From Clostridia bacterium (GTDB lineage: Bacteria > Bacillota > Clostridia > Oscillospirales > Acutalibacteraceae), in contig JAFTVI010000006.1 of NCBI GenBank assembly GCA_017465825.1, positions 124,001 through 188,000 of the forward strand: DNA of 64,000 bases. The letters run 5' to 3'. This document shows, piece after piece, positions 34,142 through 43,385 of this stretch. The notes under the pieces are model-generated. The model was given only the letters and a program-made list of their open reading frames with translations. It ran no database searches and had not been told where the DNA came from. The position numbers and the translations under genes are program-made. The stretch's first letter is position 1. Each line of letters opens with the position of its first letter.

Positions 34142-34176
34142 AAAAAATCCGCAATCATAACGATTACGGATTTTTT

Positions 34177-34177
<1 letters not shown>
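34142..34177. terminator. Terminator at the tRNA-Ala fragment
   Basis: AAAAAATCCGcAATC and GATTaCGGATTTTTTT pair around ATAAC. With A's on one side and T's on the other it can stop transcription from both directions, including from the island operon at 34263-42608. Confidence 0.82.
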
Positions 34178-34235
<58 letters not shown>

Positions 34236-34262
34236 GATACACGCAAAAACGCACCCCTTGTT

Positions 34263-35549
34263 TTATAATGATTTTCTATATGGAATGGTGGATGCTATGA
34301 TTTCAACATCCATTAACCAATAAGTGTGCTTACAATAATGTCGTATTGCTTCAATTATATTTTTTTGATTTGGACACGGGCCAACTGTAATTTTCCTTAA
34401 TGGTAAATGCCCTTCACACCATACTGAAATTTTGGTATTTTCCTTTTCATTGAACGTTTGGACAGTTCTATGTACAACTTCAAAAATTTCTTTTTGATTA
34501 TCGCCTTGAGATATAATTACACTACTTTCTTTTTCGTGTAATACATATTCATAATTGACATCAGAAGAATCATAATTATATCTACAATTGTGATAACTAT
34601 TAACAGTTGCCCAACGACGTAATATACATCCTGTACAAAAGGGTTCTCCTGCATCTGCTTTAATCCCTTCACCCAAATGACAACCTTGTACAGAAACCGG
34701 ATAAGTTGTTTTTAATGCGGTTTCAATTTTTTCTGTCAATTCTTTTTCTTTATCTTTGTGAATACAAACACGAACAACACAAGTTGGAGCACTTTTTGGG
34801 GGAAGTGCAGATTTTACAACAATATATGGATATCGCAAGGTTTCGCTTTCAGAATCTCGATACTTAATACAATCGTCTAAAACACCATCAATATTTCTAA
34901 ATACTAGCCGATATTCATCCTCCTCAAAAAATCCACTATGCTTAATGTATGGGGCTTTTTTTTCAATTTCCTTGTGGTAAGTTTCATTTTTCCTCGCCAA
35001 ATCTATAGGATTTTTTAAAGCGAGTTCTTTGTGACAATAGTTGCAATACTCATCAACACTTTGATGAAGTTGTTTTGGAGCTATATAACGTACTGTGTCT
35101 AATCCTACATATTGAAGAATGTTATTTGATGAATCATCGCTTGAATCAGATTTGTTACTTATTATTGAAAAAGCTCGGGGCATACCAAAATCAAACCCCA
35201 TAGATACTCCACCTTCTGGAGCATAGCCCCTCCATTGACTCAATTTATCATCTTCTTTACAAAAACAAATTATATAATTTTCATTCAATCCAAATTTGTC
35301 ATTTTGATTATCTGTCAAACTTTTGTCTTCAACTAAGGTTGAAATTACGTCCATTCCGAATTGTTGTTCTTCTTCATCGTTACTAAATCTAGCATTTGTT
35401 GCCCAAAATGAATCACTTTTAAGTATTTGCCAAAAGCTTTTAAACGATCGGTATTGATAAACTAACGGAAGAACTTCCGGTTGTCTTGCAGTTGATTCAA
35501 AATGTGGGAGTTGTTCTTGTGCTTGCACAATTTTTTGGTATTCTTTCAT
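34263..35549 (-). CDS. DUF2971 domain protein, third gene of the giant-protein operon
   Basis: 428 residues. The DUF2971 core is recognisable: 'VYQYRSFKSFWQILKSDSFWATNARFSND' type start (30-58, with YRSF and FSND), 'NYIICFCKEDDKLSQWRGYA' (91-110) and 'GGVSMGFDFG' (113-122), corresponding to the family's 'CFS......W..YA....G...GF' pattern. A middle segment has Cys/His pairs ('CNYCHKEL', 'FCTGCILRRW') that may bind metal. The last 100 residues form an extra domain. DUF2971 has no established activity to my knowledge. It starts 3 bp after the receiver-like gene, so the operon is tightly coupled. It could be the effector. Confidence 0.8.
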   Translation of the reverse strand: MKEYQKIVQAQEQLPHFESTARQPEVLPLVYQYRSFKSFWQILKSDSFWATNARFSNDEEEQQFGMDVISTLVEDKSLTDNQNDKFGLNENYIICFCKEDDKLSQWRGYAPEGGVSMGFDFGMPRAFSIISNKSDSSDDSSNNILQYVGLDTVRYIAPKQLHQSVDEYCNYCHKELALKNPIDLARKNETYHKEIEKKAPYIKHSGFFEEDEYRLVFRNIDGVLDDCIKYRDSESETLRYPYIVVKSALPPKSAPTCVVRVCIHKDKEKELTEKIETALKTTYPVSVQGCHLGEGIKADAGEPFCTGCILRRWATVNSYHNCRYNYDSSDVNYEYVLHEKESSVIISQGDNQKEIFEVVHRTVQTFNEKENTKISVWCEGHLPLRKITVGPCPNQKNIIEAIRHYCKHTYWLMDVEIIASTIPYRKSL

Positions 35550-35552
35550 ATA

Positions 35553-36203
35553 TCATTCTCCAATTTTTAAACATTTATAAATCTCATCCTTAAATGGTTT
35601 ATAAATTACATTACCATCAATTACAAATCTCTCGTATGGAGTTTTCGGTGGAACCACTCCATGTGACCATTTATTAGGAAAAGAGAAATCACCTTCATCG
35701 TAGTTGGTATAGGGTATACAATTTCCAACATATTTTTGATACAGAACCTGGGATAATATTTTATCGCCATTTTCTGTTATTCGATTTTGGTCTACTTCTT
35801 TTAATAGCACTAAGTCTAGCATTATTACAAAACTAGAATCTTTGCGAATAGTATCGATTTTTGCACAAATCTTATCACTACAAACATCTATTTCATCTGG
35901 ATATTTATTTTTCTCTAAAGAAACAAATTCGTATTCATATTTTAATTTAGGTATAAAACCTTGACCTTGAGTTGCCAAATCTTGTTGCCTGGTTTCAAGC
36001 AATCTTTTTATTCTATCAAAACTATCGGTATCACGTTTTTGATTATCCCATAGAGTATGAAGTACACATATTTTTGTATCAGAATCTTGAGGAGAGTTTG
36101 TTAAACCCATTTTGCTTGATACAAAAATTATCGACTGAATACTTAAAAGAATATCTTGAACTTGACTAAGATCATCTTCTACTAATATTATTGTTTTTTT
36201 CAT
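35553..36203 (-). CDS. Receiver-like (response-regulator-fold) protein with a long insertion
   Basis: 216 residues. The start 'KKTIILVEDDLSQVQDILLSI' matches the first strand, acidic pair (E9 D10 D11) and helix of a receiver domain. The next acidic strand 'FVIMLDLVLL' with Asp130 fits the phosphoacceptor strand, and 'ENGDKILSQVLYQKY' fits helix 3. About 70 extra residues lie between the two compared with standard receivers. No DNA-binding output domain follows. Its stop and start abut the giant protein (1 bp apart) and DUF2971 (3 bp), so it probably relays a signal between them. A degenerate, non-phosphorylated receiver is possible. Confidence 0.65.
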   Translation of the reverse strand: MKKTIILVEDDLSQVQDILLSIQSIIFVSSKMGLTNSPQDSDTKICVLHTLWDNQKRDTDSFDRIKRLLETRQQDLATQGQGFIPKLKYEYEFVSLEKNKYPDEIDVCSDKICAKIDTIRKDSSFVIMLDLVLLKEVDQNRITENGDKILSQVLYQKYVGNCIPYTNYDEGDFSFPNKWSHGVVPPKTPYERFVIDGNVIYKPFKDEIYKCLKIGE

Positions 36204-39200
36204 TTAAATATCCTCCTTTGATTTTAAAATGGGTAATTTAATTATATATGTGTTATTATGTGATCCCTTTATTACTTTAGGACTATTATTTCCAGGGTAA
36301 ATATAATTGCGCCAAAGGCCTTCGATATACCAACATATAGCAGCTTGAGACATTCCTGGACCTTTCTTTTTAAATCTTTGCTGAAAATAAATGTCATTAC
36401 TAATTACGAGATAATCAAAAGAAACACCATCGAAAGAATTTCCTGGCTCACGATTAATGTATATTTTACACTTATTGGATGCAATTGAGGAATTAAGCTT
36501 ATTAAAAGCTTCTCCTCCCCATTTGGATTCATTCCAAATTTTGCCAGCTTTTAAACCACTGATAAAACAATCCAACAGAATTATGGACAAATATTCAGCC
36601 AAATAAGCATAATTGCAATCATTATTATTATCATAAAAACTAATACACTTAAAGTCTTCAAAATATTTTTCAAGATTATTTAGCCTCTGTTCAATTGATG
36701 CATTGTTATCTGTTCCATAATCCGGGTTATCGTTAACAACAAAAGTAATAGTTTTCATCATTTGCTCAAGATAATTTTTTCTTATATATCCTATTTTAAG
36801 AGGTGTAAAAAAAACTGATTGTAGATCCAGAACAGGTCTCATCATAACACTTCTGGCATCTCTCAAATAGTATTTTTCCATATTTGTTGTTTCACGATTA
36901 GTGGTAGATTCATCAACACTTCTTGCCATAGCTCGAAATAGTCTTGCAATTCTAGAATTAACATAGGTTCGTAACAAAAACCATTCTCTAACTTCAGAAA
37001 GTTGTCCACCAAGAGGAATACTTACATCATAAGAAGAAATCTCGTACAATCGTTCTCGATTTCCTTTTGGTGTAATTGCATATTCCCAATTTTTACTAAC
37101 TAATTCTTTATTAAAGCCGTCAGAGGTGCATAGCATTAATAACTTTTGCTGACACTCAACAAAATCATTTTCTGCATGATCACCCATTTTATCTGTGGAT
37201 AAAATTTGTGCAAGATGTTGCTGTTGAGATAATATAGAAATAGCATTGTTATTAAAATCATTCTCTAACCATTCGATTATCTTTTTACGAAACATTAATA
37301 TCATTCTTGTTAAATATAATGCTTTCGATCTACTTGTTTCGCAAGGAATATATATATATATTGGTTCGATTTTCTGATGCCCTGTTTCTACTATTCCCGA
37401 TGATTTTAAACTATCATAATTATTATCAAGTTTAATCATAATATTGAAATTTTCGGCATTAGTGTTTGAGGTTAACAATTGGAAACCATTTCTTTCTAAA
37501 AAGGGTTCGATAGAACCATTCCCAATTATTTCTTCCCATTGGGATTCAAATCTTTTTTTCTGTTCAGACTTTTCACGTTTTGCTTCGTTATCGAAATGTT
37601 TAGGAAATAGTGTAAAGTAGTTTGGTAAACTTAAATATTCGCTATTTGCAGCTGAACTTAGAGAGTTTTTTCCGACTATAATTATATTATCATAGTTGCT
37701 CATTTCATGATAAGCAATTTTTTGTAATTTATCTCCAAGTTTATCATAACATTTTATATCATGGCTTTTATCTTTCAACTGGTCTAATAATGCCCCCAAT
37801 TCACATAATAATGCGTAGTATATATCTATGTTTTGGTGGCTGTAACTTATGAATGAAAATGCATTTTTCATATGGTACTCGTCTAATAAATTTTTAGCCA
37901 TGTTATACAAGCTTGTCGGCGATAAATCTGGTATCAAAACCTTTCTTTTGTTAAATTCATTAACGGCTTGATAAAGAGGTCTATTGTTTTCAATTAACAG
38001 AACTTCAATAAAATTAATGAATTTTGATTTGATTGCTTGGGGAACTGCATTTGACAAATTAACAGTTCCAGATGTTTCTGACAGTACACTATGTTGAGGA
38101 TACTCTTCACCATATTGCAATAAATATTCTAACCATACACTTTTACTTTCATCACTACTGCTCTGTGTCATTCGTAAAATAGTTCGTGTGTAATGTTCGA
38201 AAAACTCTTCTATCTCTGTATCACAATCCGGAGTATAAGCATCATTTAATCGCATTGTCAAACCTATTATTGTATTTTTTCGCAAAACATAGTTGCTTTT
38301 AATATCTGCCAAACCTTTAAGTATATTATTACGTATAAATACCATATGAGCACGATTATCTTTAGCAACAATGTTCATCAAACTATTTGCAAAATCAACA
38401 ATCCATTCAATATTATCATTTTTTAATAAATAACTTTTATTTTCGGCTTTTTTTAAGCGAAGAACAAAGTTTTCAACAGTGCAACCATTTATCAAATACT
38501 CTGAAAGAATCAAATACAAATCCATAACTACACAGCGCATTCTATAGTCATATGAAAAAAATGGACGAACAAGAATTTTTAATGCGGCTGACAACCATAA
38601 ATGATGATTGTTTTCATTAATATCATCATATATGTGTGTTCTATATACATTGGCGGTTCGAGCAGTTCTTATTTCTTCAAGAAAATTTCTTACAGCCGAA
38701 AAGTAAGTTGATATTTCAGCACCTTGAATAGGTCTAATATAATGAGCCGCTCTATGTGTGCACATCATTCGTTTGTAGCCTTCTTCTTGCATTTCAGTAT
38801 TACCTTGAATTGAATCATCAATTGCGTCGAAGGAAATACATGCTCGATCAAAAATTTTCTTTTCCCAATAGGCACTTATAGATTTTGTAGCAGCTTTTTT
38901 ATAATAATCTTTTGCTTCTTGTTGTAATTTGCAGGGCACACAACTATCCCCAAATGTACGCATAGCAGAAATATTAACCTCTACATAAGAATGGAAATTT
39001 TTATTCGCGTTTTGCACATACATATGTTTAGAATCATTAGACAATCTACTAATCAGCAAAAAAATCTTACTAAACTGAAAACGATATGCTTCTGCATCTT
39101 GATTTATCTCCTTACAATAATCATTCATACATGAAGAAATAAGTGATACCATTCTGCTGAAACTATTACCACTATTTATTGCAACATCAACATAATGGAA

Positions 39201-42200
39201 ATTAATATTAACAGATGGGTTATCAACATCAAGCAACCTCTTAAATAAACCGCTATACTCAGCTTTTAAGTTGCTTCTAAATTCTTTTTCTGTGTTTATT
39301 ATAATGCATTCCGCACAACCTTTAAAATAATACTCATAAACATATTGACCAAACTCAACATTGTTGGTTTGTTGTGGTATAACTAAAATATTAATACATT
39401 TAGGAGAAAAAATTGTGCTATCTTCATCTTCGGTTTTTTTACGTAAATTTTCTAACCATTCTTTAACATATGCACTTTCTTGCTGAAAAAATTCTCTGGT
39501 CTTAATATAATACTGGTAGTGGCTGCTTCCCTTTGAGGTGTGTCCGTATATTATGTTGTTTTTTAGTTTCGCTACCTTTATATCATTTTGTTCTTCCTGT
39601 TCAGAGTCTACTGATGTAGGTACACATAAAACATTTTTTTTGCAATAAAATTGTTGCGTGGGAACAGTGGACGTCGGATCTGTTTCTACTAGCGGAAGTT
39701 CTAAAATAGGATCATCCGGAAAACATTTCTTACAACCTAGAGAATTACTCCACTTACTAGTAACACTTACCAAATAATTTATGTTCCCCAAAACAATATC
39801 ACTTTTAATTGTTTTGTTTAAACTATCAGTATGTGACCAAAAATTCTCTTCTTCTTTTGTGGGTTGATTTATATTTTCATATTTATTTCTCACCCAAAAA
39901 GCTGTAAAATTTTCAACTACTTCAAATTTTTGATTTGTAGCTCTAGTTAATTCTGCACGCATCTTATTAAATGTCGTTAATGATGAACTAATGGGTACAA
40001 TCATCACTAAAGCACTATCACTTGATTTCCATATGCTATGGGGATTTCTTTGCCATTCTTCCTTACTGTAATACATTTGAATTTGTGGCTGTTCGCTTTC
40101 AAGTTTTAAATCATTTTGGTAAATAACAAATGCTATATCCGGGAAAATTTCTTCTTTAATGAGTTTATATTCTTTCAATATCTGTATTATTGCCCATACG
40201 ATTGCACGAGAATATGAAGCATAACCATAAAATATAATTTTCTTCTTTTTGATTAAATCTTTACGTCTTTTAAGGAAAGACTGTAAAAAAAGAAAAGCGG
40301 TATAGTAAGCATAATTTGGATTTTCAAAAAACAAAGCCATTTCGTAAAATGTATCTAGATGAACTTTATTTCCCAATCTCATATGAGTTTCCTCTATTTT
40401 AAATCCCTGATTTTTATTGTTTAAAATAGAAGTGTTGGCCTGTTTTAATAGTTCTTCTTCAAAAAGAGTGTGTCCGTTGCTATTTTTCAAAAAAAGAAAA
40501 TACGGAAAAACACGAGGAAAAACTTGGGTATTTATTTCTTTATTTAATAAATCATGAAGAGTTGCTGCACAATAAATAAGGCCTTTTCCGTTCATATCCT
40601 TTGGATAAAAATAAACACATGAATTATTTAACTTGAAAAAATCTTGACTATAAACAGCTTGTAGAGTACCTGAAAATATTCTACTAAACAGCGGATTGGG
40701 ATTGAGAAATAATATACTATAGTAAGAATTTTCTTTTACATTAACAAAAAAATTGCTACTGAGAAATCCTTTGCAAAAAGGTTCTCCTATTTCTTGATTA
40801 TCATTTAAATATTGACACAGTATTTCTAAATCGCAAACATAGACTTCTTTTTTATTAGTTTCGCTGAAATCAATTTGTGAATTAAACCAATTTTTCCAGC
40901 TCTGCGCTGATGTATCTTTATTTTCTTGTGAAAACGGAAGACACAATTTCTTAATATGCTCATTAGATATGATAAATTCTTTTACCTCGCAATTAAAAGT
41001 TAATGCTTGTGCTAATTCTCGATAAGTTGTAGCATAAACAAATTTATTAAAATCGAATGCCCATGTTTTATCTGTAACGGTAGGTTCAGTTGGAGCTAAA
41101 GGGTTAATAATAACAGAAAACTGCGTTCCGGGAATAAAAGAACCTTCAAATAGCTTAGCCGTTTTATTGATGTCAAAAGTATGTTTACTGAAATATATAT
41201 CTTTTAAACTTTGATTGTTAAACTCTGGAGAACTACGAACAACAACTTCTCCGCCAAGCTTTTTTACACTATTCAAGAAAGAGTGTAATCCATGACACAT
41301 TTCTGGTCTTTTTTCTCTTGCATTTTGCCAAATAGTTTTAATATCTGTATCTCCATAGTCTCCAAAAAGATGCGATAAATATATCTTTGAGGATAACTCT
41401 TTGATAGCAGTATCAGCTTTATTGCTATTGAGGAAATGGCGAACAATACCATCATTTTGATTTGTATCAGAAATCAATATTTCTAAACATGTTTTGTCAT
41501 TGTTTATTTCATAACCTGGGTAGTGTGACGTTAAATATTGAAGATTACTTTGTTGCCTAAATGTAAAAACACCAGTACCGCGTTCAGAGTGATTTACAAT
41601 ATTTTCAAGAATCTGACTAACAGCTAACGATAACATTTGAATTCTACCTAGCAACTCCTTAATACTATTAGAATCTATATTGCTTCTTATTGTGCCTTTA
41701 ATTAACGAACCTAATAATAATATATCTAATGGAGATATGCCCTGAACCTCTTCAACCACATTGCACAATAGCGTTAATAATTCTTTTTTGCTTGTTGATG
41801 TTTTGTACTTTTTACCATTTAAATTTCTAAACAGCATTTTGAACCCAATATTAAACAATAAAAAACTAACATCTTCACTGTTACAATTCTTAGGATAAAG
41901 AGCCGTATATAATTTGTCATAATTTTGATTCTGATAATTATTTGATATAAGCCACGTTTTGTTTAACATTTGACACAATTTCCCATCCACTTCCAAAAGT
42001 GGTAAAAATGTACTTTGCGTTCCATCAGTATTTTGCGACAAAGATTGTAATGAATCAAAATTTTTATTATAACATGCATAAAAACAATGATATTTTTGTT
42101 GAACAAAGCGCAAAAAATGAGAAACTCTAAAATAATCCTTGGTTTCCCATGTTATAGAATTACCTTTCATAATTCTTACAGCAATTTTATTTTGAATATT

Positions 42201-42608
42201 CGGAATTGATTGTAAAAGCAGAATTAAATGTTGTAATTCAATAATATCATTTTCGTCTTCATTTAAAACAAGTCGAAAATAGTAAAAGAACCGATTTGCT
42301 TTTTCGTCTTTTTCTAATCCACTTAAAAGTTTATTTTTAGAAATAATTTTTTTAATTTTATTCGGATTCTTATTATTTAAGACTTCTTCGTGTGTTAATA
42401 ATGTTTTAATATTATTAATTCCATTGTTGTTAACACGAGAAATATCGAATGATAAAAAATCATCTGTTTTATCATCATAACGACAATCAGCAAACTGTGC
42501 TATATTTTCTAACCAAATAATAGTTTGTATACATCTTGAAAAATTATGTTGTGTTGGGGTAAACTCAAAGGTACAAAGCCAATTATTTACAGGTGTTGTA
42601 ATTTCCAT
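36204..42608 (-). CDS. Giant 2134-residue GHKL-ATPase / phosphoribosyltransferase-like protein
   Basis: First gene of the operon, starting after AAGGAGAAAAAT. Residues 320-505 form a GHKL ATPase (histidine-kinase-type): N box 'ILENIVNHSERG' (333-344), G1 'ISDTNQNDG' (379-387), G2 'CHGLHSFLNSVKKLGGEV' (438-455) and final strand 'GTQFSVIINPL'. Two stretches resemble PRTase cores: 787-890 ('IIFYGYASYSRAIVWAI', 'VMIVPISSSLTTFNKM') and 1071-1160 ('FHYVDVAINSGNSFSRMV', like the PRPP loop). CxxC-type cysteines lie between (959-995). A divergent second GHKL-like domain closes the protein (about 2000-2134: 'EYLSIILLDCF', 'DYLVISND', 'KKGPGMSQAAICWY', 'TYIIKLPIL'). No clear phospho-histidine helix. Cytoplasmic. 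I know no named family with this architecture. Confidence 0.75.
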   Translation of the reverse strand: MEITTPVNNWLCTFEFTPTQHNFSRCIQTIIWLENIAQFADCRYDDKTDDFLSFDISRVNNNGINNIKTLLTHEEVLNNKNPNKIKKIISKNKLLSGLEKDEKANRFFYYFRLVLNEDENDIIELQHLILLLQSIPNIQNKIAVRIMKGNSITWETKDYFRVSHFLRFVQQKYHCFYACYNKNFDSLQSLSQNTDGTQSTFLPLLEVDGKLCQMLNKTWLISNNYQNQNYDKLYTALYPKNCNSEDVSFLLFNIGFKMLFRNLNGKKYKTSTSKKELLTLLCNVVEEVQGISPLDILLLGSLIKGTIRSNIDSNSIKELLGRIQMLSLAVSQILENIVNHSERGTGVFTFRQQSNLQYLTSHYPGYEINNDKTCLEILISDTNQNDGIVRHFLNSNKADTAIKELSSKIYLSHLFGDYGDTDIKTIWQNAREKRPEMCHGLHSFLNSVKKLGGEVVVRSSPEFNNQSLKDIYFSKHTFDINKTAKLFEGSFIPGTQFSVIINPLAPTEPTVTDKTWAFDFNKFVYATTYRELAQALTFNCEVKEFIISNEHIKKLCLPFSQENKDTSAQSWKNWFNSQIDFSETNKKEVYVCDLEILCQYLNDNQEIGEPFCKGFLSSNFFVNVKENSYYSILFLNPNPLFSRIFSGTLQAVYSQDFFKLNNSCVYFYPKDMNGKGLIYCAATLHDLLNKEINTQVFPRVFPYFLFLKNSNGHTLFEEELLKQANTSILNNKNQGFKIEETHMRLGNKVHLDTFYEMALFFENPNYAYYTAFLFLQSFLKRRKDLIKKKKIIFYGYASYSRAIVWAIIQILKEYKLIKEEIFPDIAFVIYQNDLKLESEQPQIQMYYSKEEWQRNPHSIWKSSDSALVMIVPISSSLTTFNKMRAELTRATNQKFEVVENFTAFWVRNKYENINQPTKEEENFWSHTDSLNKTIKSDIVLGNINYLVSVTSKWSNSLGCKKCFPDDPILELPLVETDPTSTVPTQQFYCKKNVLCVPTSVDSEQEEQNDIKVAKLKNNIIYGHTSKGSSHYQYYIKTREFFQQESAYVKEWLENLRKKTEDEDSTIFSPKCINILVIPQQTNNVEFGQYVYEYYFKGCAECIIINTEKEFRSNLKAEYSGLFKRLLDVDNPSVNINFHYVDVAINSGNSFSRMVSLISSCMNDYCKEINQDAEAYRFQFSKIFLLISRLSNDSKHMYVQNANKNFHSYVEVNISAMRTFGDSCVPCKLQQEAKDYYKKAATKSISAYWEKKIFDRACISFDAIDDSIQGNTEMQEEGYKRMMCTHRAAHYIRPIQGAEISTYFSAVRNFLEEIRTARTANVYRTHIYDDINENNHHLWLSAALKILVRPFFSYDYRMRCVVMDLYLILSEYLINGCTVENFVLRLKKAENKSYLLKNDNIEWIVDFANSLMNIVAKDNRAHMVFIRNNILKGLADIKSNYVLRKNTIIGLTMRLNDAYTPDCDTEIEEFFEHYTRTILRMTQSSSDESKSVWLEYLLQYGEEYPQHSVLSETSGTVNLSNAVPQAIKSKFINFIEVLLIENNRPLYQAVNEFNKRKVLIPDLSPTSLYNMAKNLLDEYHMKNAFSFISYSHQNIDIYYALLCELGALLDQLKDKSHDIKCYDKLGDKLQKIAYHEMSNYDNIIIVGKNSLSSAANSEYLSLPNYFTLFPKHFDNEAKREKSEQKKRFESQWEEIIGNGSIEPFLERNGFQLLTSNTNAENFNIMIKLDNNYDSLKSSGIVETGHQKIEPIYIYIPCETSRSKALYLTRMILMFRKKIIEWLENDFNNNAISILSQQQHLAQILSTDKMGDHAENDFVECQQKLLMLCTSDGFNKELVSKNWEYAITPKGNRERLYEISSYDVSIPLGGQLSEVREWFLLRTYVNSRIARLFRAMARSVDESTTNRETTNMEKYYLRDARSVMMRPVLDLQSVFFTPLKIGYIRKNYLEQMMKTITFVVNDNPDYGTDNNASIEQRLNNLEKYFEDFKCISFYDNNNDCNYAYLAEYLSIILLDCFISGLKAGKIWNESKWGGEAFNKLNSSIASNKCKIYINREPGNSFDGVSFDYLVISNDIYFQQRFKKKGPGMSQAAICWYIEGLWRNYIYPGNNSPKVIKGSHNNTYIIKLPILKSKEDI

Positions 42609-42799
42609 ATTTTTCTCCTTAGTCTTTGTTGTTATTTAACAAAAAGTTTTTAATAGATACTATATTTTTAAGTAATTGTCAGAATTGTCAAATATTCCTA
42701 TTTTTCAGACTATAATGGAATATATTTTAACAATAAACCAACAACTAATTATACATATTTAATATATTACGAATACTAATTAACCTCAATTCATGTTGC

Positions 42800-42840
42800 A
42801 AAAATGCTTTATTTTTCGACAAAAATGCTTATTTTTCGAC
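42800..42840. repeat. Tandem 20/21-bp repeat upstream of tnpV and the giant gene
   Basis: Copy 1 (42800-42820) and copy 2 (42821-42840) differ only by one T in the first copy. The repeated word AAAAATGC...TTTTTCGAC may be a protein-binding site. Confidence 0.75.
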
Positions 42841-42871
42841 TTTTTTGCCTCAATTGTATAATCCCGCACAT

Positions 42872-42900
42872 TAGACAAACTCTCCTTTAATTTGTACAAT
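42872..42900 (+). promoter_or_regulatory. Promoter of tnpV
   Basis: TAGACA (42872-42877) and TACAAT (42895-42900), 17-bp spacer, 30 bp before the ATG. Confidence 0.6.
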
Positions 42901-42930
42901 GATGTTACAAAATTAAAGGAGGCTATTTTT

Positions 42931-43296
42931 ATGTCAAACAAAAACTCTATCAGTTACCGTCGAGTTGGAGATTATAATATACCTAACCTCTCACTTCCGC
43001 CCAAAGAAGCAAATATTACTCTCGGCAAATGGGGAATGTTACATAAGGACTATCTTCTCAAGCAAAAGAAAGTGGTATTCACAACCCTGCTCGCAGAAGG
43101 TAAACTGTGGCAGTATCTTGCAGATATTGATACCCAAGCTCAACAGATGTGCAACACAATTGTTGAGCAGATAAAAAAGGCTGAAGACGTAACCGAGCAA
43201 CTTAAAGAAGAAAATCAGCTGGAGTGGGTGTGCCGTATGCAGAATATTGAAGATAGGGCGAGAGAAATAGTGGTCGAAGAGTTAATTAACATATAA
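42931..43296 (+). CDS. tnpV: TnpV family transposon-encoded protein
   Basis: 121 residues from the ATG at 42931, preceded by AAAGGAGG; an ATG 13 codons upstream lacks a site. The sequence 'LGKWGMLHKDYLLKQKKVVFTTLLAEGKLWQYLADIDTQAQ' in part, with 'QMKAEGVTEQLK'-like continuation ('IKKAEDVTEQLKEENQLEWVCRMQNIE'), is the hallmark of TnpV proteins of Clostridia transposons. TnpV is a small accessory protein of unknown role, usually carried inside integrative elements. It is followed by its own terminator and marks this region as mobile. Confidence 0.85.
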   Translation: MSNKNSISYRRVGDYNIPNLSLPPKEANITLGKWGMLHKDYLLKQKKVVFTTLLAEGKLWQYLADIDTQAQQMCNTIVEQIKKAEDVTEQLKEENQLEWVCRMQNIEDRAREIVVEELINI

Positions 43297-43304
43297 TTAA
43301 AGTC

Positions 43305-43340
43305 GAGAGCAGTAGCCAAAAACTACTGCTCTCTTCTCGT
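43305..43340 (+). terminator. Terminator of tnpV
   Basis: GAGAGCAGTAG and CTACTGCTCTC pair perfectly around CCAAAAA, followed by TTCTCGTTTT. Confidence 0.85.
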
Positions 43341-43385
43341 TTTAAGAATTTGAATATGTTCCAAAGTGTAATTGAAAAATGTGAA

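Larger units (their letters stand above)
42609..42930. other. Divergent intergenic region with 20-bp tandem repeat
   Basis: It separates the giant-protein operon (minus) from tnpV (plus). On the minus side TTGACAATTC-TGACAATTAC is a short direct repeat about 80 bp before the giant gene and may be a promoter or operator. At 42800-42840 two adjacent copies of AAAAATGCTTATTTTTCGAC (the first with one extra T) stand head to tail. No ORF is present. A similar A-rich segment lies at 46393-46465 upstream of the nuclease/ATPase operon. Confidence 0.6.

Noticed and set aside
36204-42608. Classical sensor histidine kinase call for the giant protein
   Set aside because: GHKL boxes are present but no convincing DHp helix with a phospho-acceptor histidine precedes them, and the protein is far larger, so only GHKL-ATPase-like is claimed.
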